Source of the DNA: Oceanobacillus piezotolerans | GTDB taxonomy: Bacteria; Bacillota; Bacilli; Bacillales; Amphibacillaceae | Assembly: GCF_003665065.1 (NCBI RefSeq) | Contig: NZ_RCHR01000004.1 | Span: 248,001 to 312,000, forward strand | DNA length: 64,000 bases | Direction: 5' to 3' | Shown here: piece after piece, positions 18,838 to 27,957 of the stretch | Layout: each line of letters opens with the position of its first letter | How positions within the stretch are numbered: position 1 is the first letter of the stretch | Translations under genes and position numbers: made by a program | Notes under the pieces: generated by a model | The model's input: the letters and a program-made list of their open reading frames with translations, nothing else | Databases searched by the model: none | What the model was told of the DNA's origin: nothing

Positions 18838-20355
18838 TTAACCTTTATAAAATCCAGAAGGTTTGACTTCAAGGGCGATGTTAACCTGCTTTTTATACAA
18901 GTATTCTTCAAACCCGTATGTTCCTAAGTCTCCACCAATCCCACTTTGTTTGTAGCCACTCCATGGCGCTTCATTAAAGGTTGGATGGTACGTATTGATC
19001 CATGTAATTCCTGCTTGTAACTGACGAATCACGCGTTGTGCTTTTGCTCCGTCATTGGTAAACACTGCTGCTGCAAGGCCAAAGTCAGTACCATTTGCTA
19101 ATTCAATTGCTTCTTCTTCCGTTTCAAACACTTGAATCACTAGAACTGGTCCAAATATTTCCTCCTGAACAATACGCATATCCGGAGTTGTATTGGTGAA
19201 AATCGTCGGTTCCACAAAGTTCCCTTTCTCAAGTTCACCTTCTGTGATTTGTCTACCTCCACATAAAAGCTCCGCGCCTTCTCCTTTGCCGATTTCCACA
19301 TAATTTAGCACGTTCTCCAGATGTGATTTAGAAATCAGTGGTCCCATTTCTGTTGTTTCATCCCATCCTGGTCCAATCTTTATCTTTTTTGCTCTGGAAA
19401 CTAACTCTGGTACGAATTTATCGTATATGCTCTTTTCAAGGAGTAAGCGTGAGCCTGCTGAACACACTTGACCTTGCCCTGCAAATATTCCTAACAGCGC
19501 ATAATCTACTGCTGTTTCAAAATCTGCATCAGCAAAGACAATATTTGGCGATTTTCCACCAAGCTCTAAGCCGATCTTCTTTAAAGTATTTGCAGCATCT
19601 TTCATAATTTGCTTCCCTGTCGCTGTCCCACCAGTGAACGAGATTTTTTCAACGTCGGGATGATTGATTAACTCATTTCCAACCATTGACCCTGATCCAA
19701 GCACTAAATTCGCAACACCATTCGGAAGTCCTACTTCATCGATGATTTCAAACAGTCGAATCAATGTAAGTGGGGTCTGAGTTGAAGGTTTCACAACTAC
19801 CGTGCACCCAGCCGCTAAAGCTGCTGACATTTTTTGTGCTGCCATTACGAGTGGGTAGTTCCATGGGACAATGATTGCGACAACACCAATCGGTTCACGA
19901 ATAACCATCGCCTGAATTTCATCTGGTACTTCATATGTCTGACCATGAGGCTTTGTAGCAAGACCTGCATAGTATTGGAATTGATTGATAGCATCCTCCA
20001 CATCCACAAGAGAATCACTAAAGATTTTCCCATTATTTAAAGTCTCAAGCATCGCTATTTCTTCTTTTCGTTCTTCTAGCTTGCTTGCAATTTTCAACAG
20101 ATAATCTGCCCTCGCTCTTGCATATGTGGTCTTCCATCCCTTTTTATAAAAAGCTTCCTTTGCAGATTTTACCGCTGCATCAACTTCTTCTGCTGTACCT
20201 TGTGTCACCCTGCCGATAACTTCATTATTTGCAGGGTTGATTACCTCGCTCTCTTTACTTGAAGTGCTTACTATCCATTCCCCGTTAATGTACATTCTTT
20301 CAACAGAATCCTTATCGCGAAGAACAGACTTATCATGGCTAACTGTATTTAGCAT
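18838..20355 (-). CDS. Aldehyde dehydrogenase, probable 2-oxoglutarate semialdehyde dehydrogenase
   Basis: A complete 505-residue NAD(P)-dependent aldehyde dehydrogenase with PWNYPLVMAAQK, KPSTQTPL, FTGGTATGK, the general base Glu264 in LELGGKSPN and nucleophile Cys298 in GQGQVCSAGSR. It is the first gene of the minus-strand array and diverges from a LysR regulator. In the hydroxyproline route the last step is 2-oxoglutarate semialdehyde to 2-oxoglutarate, which would suit this enzyme. By sequence alone a betaine-aldehyde or general aldehyde role is possible. Confidence 0.85.
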   Translation of the reverse strand: MLNTVSHDKSVLRDKDSVERMYINGEWIVSTSSKESEVINPANNEVIGRVTQGTAEEVDAAVKSAKEAFYKKGWKTTYARARADYLLKIASKLEERKEEIAMLETLNNGKIFSDSLVDVEDAINQFQYYAGLATKPHGQTYEVPDEIQAMVIREPIGVVAIIVPWNYPLVMAAQKMSAALAAGCTVVVKPSTQTPLTLIRLFEIIDEVGLPNGVANLVLGSGSMVGNELINHPDVEKISFTGGTATGKQIMKDAANTLKKIGLELGGKSPNIVFADADFETAVDYALLGIFAGQGQVCSAGSRLLLEKSIYDKFVPELVSRAKKIKIGPGWDETTEMGPLISKSHLENVLNYVEIGKGEGAELLCGGRQITEGELEKGNFVEPTIFTNTTPDMRIVQEEIFGPVLVIQVFETEEEAIELANGTDFGLAAAVFTNDGAKAQRVIRQLQAGITWINTYHPTFNEAPWSGYKQSGIGGDLGTYGFEEYLYKKQVNIALEVKPSGFYKG

Positions 20356-20449
20356 TTTTCGAAACTCCCCTCTCCATAAAAAATTCCACCTTTGAAAACG
20401 AATACATTTTAGTTTATTTTGAATTAACTCTATATTTATGCTATATTAT

Positions 20450-20476
20450 AAATCGTCATTAGTAAAATAACGATTT
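20450..20476. promoter_or_regulatory. Interrupted palindrome, candidate LysR-regulator operator
   Basis: AAATCGT (20450-20456) and ACGATTT (20470-20476) are perfect arms separated by 13 bases. The site lies in the gap between the divergent aldehyde dehydrogenase and LysR genes, 43 bases before the LysR ATG. LysR-type regulators bind interrupted dyads in such divergent gaps. Confidence 0.5.
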
Positions 20477-20518
20477 CAAATACTTACCATCAAATTTATT
20501 CATGATTGGAGGTACGAA

Positions 20519-21388
20519 ATGAGTATTCAACGCTTGGAAATTTTAAACAAGGTCGTCCAATTACAAAATATAACGAAAGCTGCTACTGAGCTGAATCTTT
20601 CTCAATCTGGGATTAGCTATGCCATTAAAAATCTAGAGGAAGAATTAGATGTAAAACTATTAGTTCGAAATCGCTCTGGTGTTAAGCTAACGAAGGAAGG
20701 CGAAAGTATTTATAGGCACTCCCTGTTAGTAACGAATGCTTATGATAATTTACTCCAAGAGGCTGCTGCTCTAAAAGGGGTTGAAAAGGGAACGATTCAT
20801 GTAGGCACTTTCGCAAGCGTTACCACGAACTGGATTCCAGAGATTATTACAGTTTTTAAGGAGGAATTTCCTGGAATTACTATTAAAATATATGAGGGGG
20901 ATGATTATCTAAGCTTGGAAAGTGCAGTGTTATCAGGCGAGTTAGACTGTTGCTTTTCCATCGTTTCAGACAAAAGTCAACTTGATTATGTACCACTGCA
21001 AAAAGATAAACTTTATTGCATTGTTTCAAATGATAATCCACTTTGTAAACAAGAAGTGATGGAAATAAGTCAAATTGAAAATTATCCGTTGATTAAACCA
21101 AAAGCTGGCTGGGACAGTGAAATATCAAATTTTTTCAGCAGCCATAATCTTAATCCTGTTATTGCTTACGAGGTTTCAGATGATCAATCGATTCTTGCTT
21201 TAGTTCAGGCTAACCTAGGGATTAATATTCGACCTGGGCTTGTCCTCAAGAATCGTACATCGAATATAACAGCACTGGATTTAGAGGAAGATGCTTACCG
21301 GATGATTGCATTAGCGACAGGAAGTCACGTATCACATGCAACGGAAAAGTTTATTTCCATTGTTACCGAGTTATTTCAAGAAGTTTGA
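20519..21388 (+). CDS. LysR family transcriptional regulator
   Basis: A 289-residue LysR-type regulator with the N-terminal winged helix (residues about 1-60, QNITKAATELNLSQSGISYAIKNLEEEL) and a type-2 periplasmic-binding-fold effector domain (GTIHVGTFASVTTNWIPEII onward). GGAGG precedes the ATG. It diverges from the aldehyde dehydrogenase-flavoprotein operon and precedes an amino acid permease, so it probably controls both. The helix-turn-helix recognition helix is intact. Confidence 0.9.
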   Translation: MSIQRLEILNKVVQLQNITKAATELNLSQSGISYAIKNLEEELDVKLLVRNRSGVKLTKEGESIYRHSLLVTNAYDNLLQEAAALKGVEKGTIHVGTFASVTTNWIPEIITVFKEEFPGITIKIYEGDDYLSLESAVLSGELDCCFSIVSDKSQLDYVPLQKDKLYCIVSNDNPLCKQEVMEISQIENYPLIKPKAGWDSEISNFFSSHNLNPVIAYEVSDDQSILALVQANLGINIRPGLVLKNRTSNITALDLEEDAYRMIALATGSHVSHATEKFISIVTELFQEV

Positions 21389-21647
21389 TGAATGGTGTAT
21401 ACTTCAAATGCAACTGACCTTGTTGCCGGTCTTATCACTATGGAAAGATGGATCCCTCTATCATAGACCGTCTTCTTAATGATATATCCGAAGTTTACTA
21501 AGAGTAGCAGGAACTCTACTACTCTCCTTATGTCTCTTTAACATTTTGTATACTATTATTTCCTGCTCTATTACAGTTTGTCTATAGACTCTTTTGTCAT
21601 AATTTAGGTATGATTAATTTTAACAAGTGTAAGTTAATTCGCTGTTT
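21389..21647. other. Intergenic region between the LysR gene and the amino acid permease
   Basis: No reading frame of note. It contains only a weak imperfect hairpin (around 21500-21525, AGAGTAG with CTACTCT) that could end the LysR transcript. The cre-like site listed separately lies at its right edge. Confidence 0.4.
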
Positions 21648-21661
21648 TGTAAGCGCTTAAA
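21648..21661 (+). promoter_or_regulatory. cre-like site (CcpA) before the amino acid permease
   Basis: TGTAAGCGCTTAAA matches 13 of 14 positions of the catabolite-responsive element consensus TGWAANCGNTNWCA. It lies 47 bases before the permease ATG, so glucose repression is likely. Confidence 0.6.
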
Positions 21662-21707
21662 TCCCAATCCCGTGATGAATTACAGTAAATTTCAAGGAGG
21701 AGTTTTG

Positions 21708-23114
21708 ATGAGTGAACAGCAAGGTGAGCTAAAATCAGATTTAAAGATACGACATATTAGTATGATTTCGATTGCTGGGGTTATTGGAGCAGGATTATTT
21801 ATGGGTAGTGGTGCCATTATAAATTCTTCTGGACCTGGAGCAATTCTTTCTTATGCACTTGCAGGATTAATTGTCGTTTTTGTTATGAGAATGCTTGGCG
21901 AAATGGCTGCAGCCAATCCTACAAGTGGCTCATTTTCAACCTATGCGAGCGAAGCCATTGGACCATGGGCTGGTTTTACCATTGGATGGTTATATTGGTT
22001 CTTTTGGGTTGTAGTTATTGGAATTGAAGCAATTGCTGGTGCTGCAATCATGAACTATTGGATTCCTGACTTCCCTCTTTGGTTAATGGCACTCATATTA
22101 ACTGTTTTACTTACGATTACCAATCTATTTTCTGTTAAATCCTTTGGAGAATTTGAATACTGGTTTGCACTTATTAAAGTTATTAGTATTGGACTATTTC
22201 TTGTCCTTGGTCTTTCCGTTATATTTGGATGGTATCCTGGAGTGGATGCTCCTGGCACCTCAAATCTATTAGGCAATGGCGGATTTTTGCCAACTGGGTT
22301 TGGCGCCGTTCTAATGGGGATTGTTGTGGTTATCTTTTCTTTCATGGGAACGGAGATTGTGGCCATTGCCGCTGGAGAATCAGAGCAACCGGCAAAATCT
22401 GTTCGCATTGCGACCAATAGTGTCGTTTGGAGAATTCTCGTTTTCTATATCGGTTCTATTGCCCTTGTGGTTACTTTATTACCTTGGAATTCAGCGAATA
22501 TACTTGTGAGCCCATTTGTCGCAGTTCTCGATTATATTGGAATACCAGCAGCCGCACAGATTATGAACTTTGTTGTGTTAACCGCCGTCCTTTCTTGTCT
22601 CAACTCTGCATTATATGCGAATTCCCGTATGTTATATGGAATGGCAAAAAAAGGAGAAGCACCAAAGGCATTCTTGAAATTGAGTAAAAAAGGCGTACCT
22701 GCTAGAGCGATTCTATTTAGTACATTGTTTTCCTATATTGCTGTCATCTTCAGTTATATTTCACCAGATAAGATCTTTTTATTTCTTGTCAATTCATCAG
22801 GTGCTGTTGCTCTCTTTGTTTATCTAGTGATTGCCGTCTCTCAATTACGAATGCGAAAGAAACTCGAACTTGAGAACCCTGAGGCATTAGAAATTAAGAT
22901 GTGGCTATTCCCTTATCTTACCTATGCGACGATCATCTGTATTTCAGGCATCTATATCGCTATGTTCTTCATTGAATCATTACGATTACAGGCAGTACTT
23001 ACTTTGCTAGTTGTCGGTATAACGATTGCTTCCTATTTCTTGTTTGTAAAGAAAAAAGAAGTTGCAGAAAATTTGTCGAATAGCTTAGCACAATCCGCTT
23101 CACGTACAAAGTAA
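21708..23114 (+). CDS. Amino acid permease (APC superfamily, GabP/AnsP-like)
   Basis: This 468-residue, twelve-helix transporter starts with the amino-acid permease signature ISIAGVIGAGLFMGSGAII. It continues with GEMAAANPTSGSFSTYASEAIGPWAGFTIGWLYW, which places it among GabP/ProY/AnsP-type proton-coupled permeases. AAGGAGG lies 7 bases before the ATG at 21708; the longer frame from 21672 is not supported. It lies beside the amino-acid catabolic operon and may bring in its substrate (proline, hydroxyproline or GABA type). It is followed by a strong terminator. Confidence 0.88.
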   Translation: MSEQQGELKSDLKIRHISMISIAGVIGAGLFMGSGAIINSSGPGAILSYALAGLIVVFVMRMLGEMAAANPTSGSFSTYASEAIGPWAGFTIGWLYWFFWVVVIGIEAIAGAAIMNYWIPDFPLWLMALILTVLLTITNLFSVKSFGEFEYWFALIKVISIGLFLVLGLSVIFGWYPGVDAPGTSNLLGNGGFLPTGFGAVLMGIVVVIFSFMGTEIVAIAAGESEQPAKSVRIATNSVVWRILVFYIGSIALVVTLLPWNSANILVSPFVAVLDYIGIPAAAQIMNFVVLTAVLSCLNSALYANSRMLYGMAKKGEAPKAFLKLSKKGVPARAILFSTLFSYIAVIFSYISPDKIFLFLVNSSGAVALFVYLVIAVSQLRMRKKLELENPEALEIKMWLFPYLTYATIICISGIYIAMFFIESLRLQAVLTLLVVGITIASYFLFVKKKEVAENLSNSLAQSASRTK

Positions 23115-23776
23115 GGAGATAGAGCAAAAATTGAAACGGCGTAATCCATCGCGTTTCGATACTTCCTTATCATCCGCGTCGACAGTGGAACGTTATATTT
23201 AATTTTGATAAATATATATGTTTTTTAAAGAGCTCTGCATTTAGACTATGCAGAGCTTTTAAGCGATTTCACATAATCACAAAGGTAAAATGATCCAGTT
23301 ACGTACCTCAACAGAATAAAAACAGAGATCAAGTTCCAATAAATCAGGCCACAACCCTATACTCTCCTAGCTCACTCTGCAACTGATTATGATTGCCCTT
23401 GTTTTCTCAATAAGAAGATCCTCACATACAGTAAACCAGTTTAACTGAACCCATTAGATCATCTTTCATTACTTTAAAAAATTTCGTCTATATTATTTAG
23501 ACTAGTAATTCAGAAAGAAAGATTTAACACCGTCAATCACTTCTTTTAAAAAAACTCAAAATATTCTATACTAAAAACTTATTTTTCCATGTATAATATT
23601 AAAATCATCGAAATTTCAGATAACGTGACTGATTATGGGATTTAAAGATGATAAAACAACAGGGGAGAGGATAACAGACAGAAAACTTTTTTCTTTAGTC
23701 TATCTGAATACTGAAATTATTTAACTTATTCTACTAAACATTTAACTTCTATGTTGTTTAAAAGGGGGAAATTTTA
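23115..23776. other. Intergenic region between the amino acid permease and the citrate-type transporter
   Basis: 662 bases without a convincing gene. It contains the terminator at 23227-23260. The rest is AT-rich and shows no repeat or recognisable remnant; the promoter of the downstream transporter presumably lies in the last 150 bases. Confidence 0.5.
23227..23260 (+). terminator. Rho-independent terminator after the amino acid permease
   Basis: AGCTCTGCAT (23231-23240) pairs perfectly with ATGCAGAGCT (23248-23257), extended by AA/TT, and is followed by TTT. Confidence 0.8.
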
Positions 23777-25075
23777 ATGCTGTCTTTTCTGGGATTTTTG
23801 ATGATTGCTACGTTTCTATTTTTAGTCATTACGAAACGCCTTTCCGTTGTTGTGGCCTTTGTCCTTGTTGCTGTTGTTTTTGCCCTAATTAGTGGGTTTA
23901 GCCAAGAAATGGGACAGATGATGATGGATGGTATTATCACCGTTACACCTACAGCCATTATGATCGTTTTTGCGATTCTTTACTTCGGATTGATGATTGA
24001 TGTTGGATTATTTGATCCAATCGTTGCGCGAATACTTCGTTTAGTGAAGGGTGACCCGTTAAAAGTTGTTTTGGCAACTGCTATTATTACTATCGTTGTT
24101 GGCTTGGATGGAGATGGTTCCTCCACATTCATGATTACCGTCTCAGCAATGCTTCCTCTTTACAAAAGATTGGGGATGAATCGCCTCATATTGGCATGTG
24201 TCGTTTCATTAGCTGCTGGAATCATGAATATTATTCCTTGGGGTGGACCGTTAGTAAGAGCGGCAGCCAGCCTTCAAGTAGAAGTCTATGATTTATTTAT
24301 ACCGCTTATCCCGATTATGATTGCTGGACTCATATGGACACTTTTTTCAGCTTATATACTGGGCATGAAGGAACGGAAACGATTAGGAATTATTGAACCG
24401 GAAGCTTTTATGGAATCACCGGAAATGGCTGCTGCAGCAGAAGCAGGTAAGGGTGTTTCTAAAATGTTTTGGTTTAACTTAAGTTTAACGCTTGTGCTTA
24501 TGACCATGTTAGTCATGCAAGTATTACCGATTCAAATTTTATTTGCCGTTGCGTTTGCGATCGCTTTGCTTGTAAACTACCCTAAACCAAAAGATCAGCA
24601 AGCGATGATTTTAAGTCATGCAAATAACTTTGTGTTAATTAGTACGCTAGTTTTCACAGCAGGAATATTCACTGGTGTATTCAGTGGAACTGGAATGATG
24701 GACGCGATGGCTGCTACAATTGTTTCGGTTATTCCGGAATGGCTTGGAGCACATTTGCCTTTAGTCGTGGCGCTTACAAGTATTCCACTTGGTTTCGTCT
24801 TTTCGCCTGATGCCTATTATTTTGGAATTCTTCCTATCATTAGTCAAACAGCAGCAAGTTTTGGGATCGATCCAGTTGAAATAGGAAGGGCAGCACTATT
24901 AGGTCACTCTACCGTTGGATTTCCATTGTCTCCATTAGTTCCAGCCACCTTTGTTCTTATTGGATTAGTTGGGGTAGATTTTGGGGATCATCAAAAATTC
25001 CTTTTCAAATGGGCTTATGGGTCGTGCATCGTCATGACGATTGCCGCAATTTTGCTAGGGGTTATTTCATTTTAA
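23777..25075 (+). CDS. CitMHS family citrate/metal:proton symporter
   Basis: A 432-residue membrane carrier with about twelve helices. It has the CitMHS features TPTAIMIVFAILYFGLMIDVG, GLDGDGSSTFMIT, NIIPWGGPLVRAA and the C-terminal PLSPLVPATFVLIGL. Family members such as B. subtilis CitM and CitH carry citrate complexed with Mg or Ca. AGGGGGAAA precedes the ATG. It is a single gene with no citrate-sensing two-component system next to it, so the true substrate may be another carboxylate, possibly from the neighbouring amino-acid pathway. Confidence 0.85.
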   Translation: MLSFLGFLMIATFLFLVITKRLSVVVAFVLVAVVFALISGFSQEMGQMMMDGIITVTPTAIMIVFAILYFGLMIDVGLFDPIVARILRLVKGDPLKVVLATAIITIVVGLDGDGSSTFMITVSAMLPLYKRLGMNRLILACVVSLAAGIMNIIPWGGPLVRAAASLQVEVYDLFIPLIPIMIAGLIWTLFSAYILGMKERKRLGIIEPEAFMESPEMAAAAEAGKGVSKMFWFNLSLTLVLMTMLVMQVLPIQILFAVAFAIALLVNYPKPKDQQAMILSHANNFVLISTLVFTAGIFTGVFSGTGMMDAMAATIVSVIPEWLGAHLPLVVALTSIPLGFVFSPDAYYFGILPIISQTAASFGIDPVEIGRAALLGHSTVGFPLSPLVPATFVLIGLVGVDFGDHQKFLFKWAYGSCIVMTIAAILLGVISF

Positions 25076-25112
25076 TAGCTAATCAGCTTAGACCTTCCTC
25101 TTTTACTTTTAG

Positions 25113-25176
25113 AGGATACCTCCGATAGTTAAGGTGTAAGTACCTTAATTTTATCTAAAGGTGTCCTTTTTGTTTT
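25113..25176 (+). terminator. Nested hairpin terminator after the CitMHS gene
   Basis: An outer stem AGGATACC...GGTGTCCT (one G-U pair) ending in TTTTT encloses a complete inner hairpin TTAAGGT/ACCTTAA (25129-25135/25142-25148) that has its own short T-run. Either could terminate. Confidence 0.7.
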
Positions 25177-25341
25177 TGAAGATTAATATTATAAACAATT
25201 GGAGATAAACTCAGCCTACTCACTGAAGGTTCATTAGCAGATGAATTTGTGAACAATTTCAAACAATCAAAACAGAAGCGTATCCTGCTCCCTATATTTC
25301 AGTATAATAATAGTAAATATACAAAGAAAGCAGGGAGTGCA

Positions 25342-26442
25342 ATGACAACATCATTTTCCATTAACCAGGTTTTCATTGGAAGAATCTTAATTTTCCTTAT
25401 GCTGATTCTTGTTCCCAATCTGCTGATTATGCAAGGCGGAGCTGCCGGCCCAGTTAATGATGTTCTTGGTCTCGGTACTGCGATTGATCTTGTTGTAGTT
25501 TTACCGATTGTTCTCTTCTTTTTCGGATCTCGGAAAAGGGGTTCGGTTCTAGTATTATTTTTTCTAATGTTCTTAGGTCTGTTGCTTGCTAATTGGATCA
25601 TACCAAGTGAAGCGAACGGTTATCTTAGTTATTTCAACTACTCCATCATTACTCTCGAGGCACTCATCATTATGGTTGAAGTCCTCATTTTTGCTATGAT
25701 CTTAAGGAAATTGCCTGCCTTTCTAAACAACTTCGAAACAGAGAAAAATACCCATTATCACTTCTTATTAAGTTTCACTGCCTCTATTCAGCGAACCTTT
25801 GCATTTAAAAACAGCAAATTAAACAAGTATCTACTATTACTGCGTGTTTTAGCTACGGATATCGCAGCAATCTATTACAGTATATTTAGCTGGAGAAGAA
25901 AGGCTCCTGTTCTAGAAGGTGCAAGTGTTCGATCCTTTACCTTTCATAAAGATGGTGCATATTTGGGTGTGTTTCTTATGTTGGTTCATGCGATGCTGAT
26001 TGAAATAATAGCAATTCACTTCATAGTCTTGCAATTTAGCCATGTTTTTGCCTGGATTATTACAGCAATAGATATTTATGCGTTGTTGTTTATCATTGCA
26101 GACTATCAAGCTATTCGCCTCTCTCCAGTCATTGTAGATCGAGAAGGGATTCGTTTCCAAAAGGGAATTCGGCAATATGGATTTATTTCTTTTCAAGACA
26201 TGGAAATGATTTGCGAAAATACAAAGACCGTAAAAGAAGTCGACCAAGACAAGAAAGGTATTTCCCTTGCACTCCATGGACTGGAAAAAGAACAAATTCC
26301 TTATGTGGTTAAACTTAATAAATCCGTTGAAGTGTATCAATTCTTTGGTAAGCGGAAAATGGTTGACTCTCTTTACTTTAAGATGGATGATTCTAGGCAG
26401 TTTATAGAATGTGTAGAGGACGGGATTGCAAAAAGCCGATAA
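25342..26442 (+). CDS. Membrane protein of unknown function
   Basis: This 366-residue protein is not recognised with confidence. The N-terminal half has about five hydrophobic segments (for example IGRILIFLMLILVPNLLIM and the stretch ending VVVLPIVLFFFG). Then comes a soluble-looking loop and two more segments near residues 220-260. The C-terminal 100 residues look like a PH-like or YdbS-type beta domain (PVIVDREGIRFQKGIRQYGFISFQDM). GGGAG lies 4 bases before the ATG at 25342; the frame itself extends upstream to 25249. Bacillaceae relatives have been misnamed beta-carotene monooxygenases in some annotations. Its stop codon is inside a terminator. Confidence 0.65.
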   Translation: MTTSFSINQVFIGRILIFLMLILVPNLLIMQGGAAGPVNDVLGLGTAIDLVVVLPIVLFFFGSRKRGSVLVLFFLMFLGLLLANWIIPSEANGYLSYFNYSIITLEALIIMVEVLIFAMILRKLPAFLNNFETEKNTHYHFLLSFTASIQRTFAFKNSKLNKYLLLLRVLATDIAAIYYSIFSWRRKAPVLEGASVRSFTFHKDGAYLGVFLMLVHAMLIEIIAIHFIVLQFSHVFAWIITAIDIYALLFIIADYQAIRLSPVIVDREGIRFQKGIRQYGFISFQDMEMICENTKTVKEVDQDKKGISLALHGLEKEQIPYVVKLNKSVEVYQFFGKRKMVDSLYFKMDDSRQFIECVEDGIAKSR

Positions 26443-26457
26443 AGTATCGGCTTTTAA
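26431..26457 (+). terminator. Terminator overlapping the stop codon of the unknown membrane protein
   Basis: AAAAGCCGATA (26431-26441) and TATCGGCTTTT (26445-26455) pair perfectly around AAG. The left arm encodes the last residues and the TAA. Confidence 0.85.
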
Positions 26458-26499
26458 AATTTTTATTGGAACCTTCTTTTTAATTGACTGCTAGTACAC

Positions 26500-26715
26500 C
26501 ATATTGAAGAAAGTTGATCTAATTCCATAAAGGTTAATCCTAATCTCCTAAAAGTTACTCCGAAATCTCAACAAGTTGATCGACTTAGAATGAAAGTCCA
26601 TCAGAGTCCCTGAAATCTTGAGCATCATCGACTCAAAGTTGCTCCAGAGATTTAAAAAGTTGAACGGTTGAAGATTAGTTAGTACCCGTTTATAGACTGA
26701 TTCTACTGGCTAGTT
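26500..26715. repeat. Degenerate 21-bp-period repeat field (copy A)
   Basis: About nine imperfect units of 19-22 bases centred on a core close to AAAGTTGATCC (cores near 26516, 26533, 26554, 26573, 26594, 26637, 26657). The region is non-coding. The same core and period occur at 53757-53910 in the opposite orientation. Confidence 0.6.
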
Positions 26716-26738
26716 TGTTGATATAGAACAGACCAGCA

Positions 26739-27337
26739 ATGAGTCTATTTGATGGCCAAGGCCTGCAAGGGTTAATTAATGAAGGAACAGCATCCCTAGT
26801 AGTTAATAAGGTTTCCATGACCTTACTTGGCGCAGTTGGTGGTACGATTGCTGTACTCGGTGCAGTGGTGCTTCCTATTGCTTCAGGTGATACGGCCTTT
26901 CGTGCAGCACGAAATATCGTTGCCGATTATATTAACGTGGACCCAAGCAAAATTGTTAAGCGTTTAGCGATTGCCATACCAATGTTTGTCATCTCATACT
27001 GGCTAACAACCATTGATTTTAATATCTTGTGGCGTTAATTCTCCTTTGCCAACCAAGGTACAGCAGCACTTGCCCTTTGGATTGGCGCGGTGTATCTCTA
27101 TGTAAAGAAGAAAAATTTTGTCATCGATCTTGTTCCAGCGTTATTCATTACAGATATGATTTTAACTTATATCTTATATGATAGCGATCTTGGTTTTGGC
27201 TTATCTTACCAAGTATCTCATATGGGTGGTATCGCATTGGCCATTCTGATTGCTGCTTTATTCTTCTGAAGGGGAATAAAAATCGCAGTGAAAACTTGCT
27301 TACGGATATTGAAGTACCTTCTAATAGAGTAGCTTAG
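26739..27337 (+). pseudogene. cstA: Remnant of carbon starvation protein A (CstA), truncated and with stops
   Basis: The first 99 codons (VVNKVSMTLLGAVGGTIAVLGAVVLPI onward) are the C-terminal third of a CstA/BtsT-type peptide or pyruvate transporter. A TAA at 27036-27038 replaces the tyrosine expected between NILWR and FSFANQGTAALAL. The reading then continues 76 codons in the same frame to a TGA at 27267. After that the tail NKNRSENLLTDIEVPSNRVA is readable in a shifted frame to 27337. The N-terminal two thirds are absent; the left edge abuts the degenerate repeat field. A non-functional relic of a once full gene. Confidence 0.88.
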
Positions 27338-27618
27338 ACTGTGTAAGAGATGTACTGCTATCTATAGAAAATATTATAATGACACAATTATCCATAATGG
27401 AAAAAACTTGTTTGAAGCTAGCTTTTGAATGGCACTTTCAGTAAATCTTATATTTCTTTAAGTTAATTAACCTATGTTGGTCACCCTTTTTAGGTACTGT
27501 TTGTAGTGACTGAGTTTGGAAAGACACAAGAAGGTTCCAGTGTTTCAGTACCAGTATTATTGAAACTAGGAGACTCCTACCAAAAAGCCAATTTAAGTTT
27601 AAGTTTAGTGAGAACTGA
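27338..27618. other. Intergenic region after the cstA relic
   Basis: About 280 AT-rich bases in which I see no gene, repeat or hairpin worth naming; probably decaying DNA continuing from the cstA relic. Confidence 0.4.
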
Positions 27619-27686
27619 TATAATCCCCTTAAGGTAAACAGATTAATAAGTAATAATCTGTTTTGTGCCTTAGGGGGAGTTTTTTT
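27619..27686 (+). terminator. TATAAT followed directly by a long hairpin and T7
   Basis: A perfect TATAAT (27619-27624) is followed at once by a two-part stem: CCCCTTAAGG (27625-27634) with CCTTAGGGGG (27668-27677, one G-U pair), and AAACAGATTA (27636-27645) with TAATCTGTTT (27654-27663). Seven T residues follow. It is a strong terminator shape. A -35 match is weak, so promoter activity is uncertain. No gene closely upstream needs it. Confidence 0.7.
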
Positions 27687-27823
27687 ATGCCCAAAGAATC
27701 ACATCCACGTGGATATAACTGTGAAGTAACAAGATCCTACAAAACGGAAGATCATACATAGAAGGAATTATCCAATGTTACAAACGAATACCTTCCCTCT
27801 TACAATCATGATAGATATCAAGT
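27687..27823. other. Short open frame and gap before the phnX terminator
   Basis: An ATG at 27687 directly after the T-run opens a 24-codon frame (MPKESHPRGYNC...) that stops at TAG and continues open for about 20 more codons. I do not recognise it; there is no Shine-Dalgarno box, so it may be a gene scrap. Confidence 0.3.
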
Positions 27824-27865
27824 AAAAAAACGACCAGAGTCCCATGTAATACTGGGCTATGGTCG
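27824..27865 (-). terminator. Terminator of the phosphonate operon
   Basis: On the minus strand, CGACCA and TGGTCG with an inner CCCA/TGGG stem are followed by seven T residues. It lies about 90 bases after the phnX stop. Confidence 0.75.
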
Positions 27866-27957
27866 CTTATATCAATTTTATTATCTCTGCTGTCTATTTG
27901 ACAGAGGCAGTTCAAAAGGTTTGCTCTTACTTGCAATTACCGAAGAATAGCTTATAC

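Noticed and set aside
15201..20355. Hydrogen cyanide synthase HcnABC
   Set aside because: The subunit families match, but the DapA-family and aldehyde dehydrogenase genes in the same operon point to amino-acid catabolism, not cyanide formation.
21420..21475. Possible terminator with GGTCTTATC and ATCATAGACC arms
   Set aside because: The arms pair poorly and no T-run follows.
26739..27038. 99-codon frame as an intact small gene
   Set aside because: It is the inner part of CstA cut by a stop; its start lacks a Shine-Dalgarno box, and the family sequence continues past the stop.
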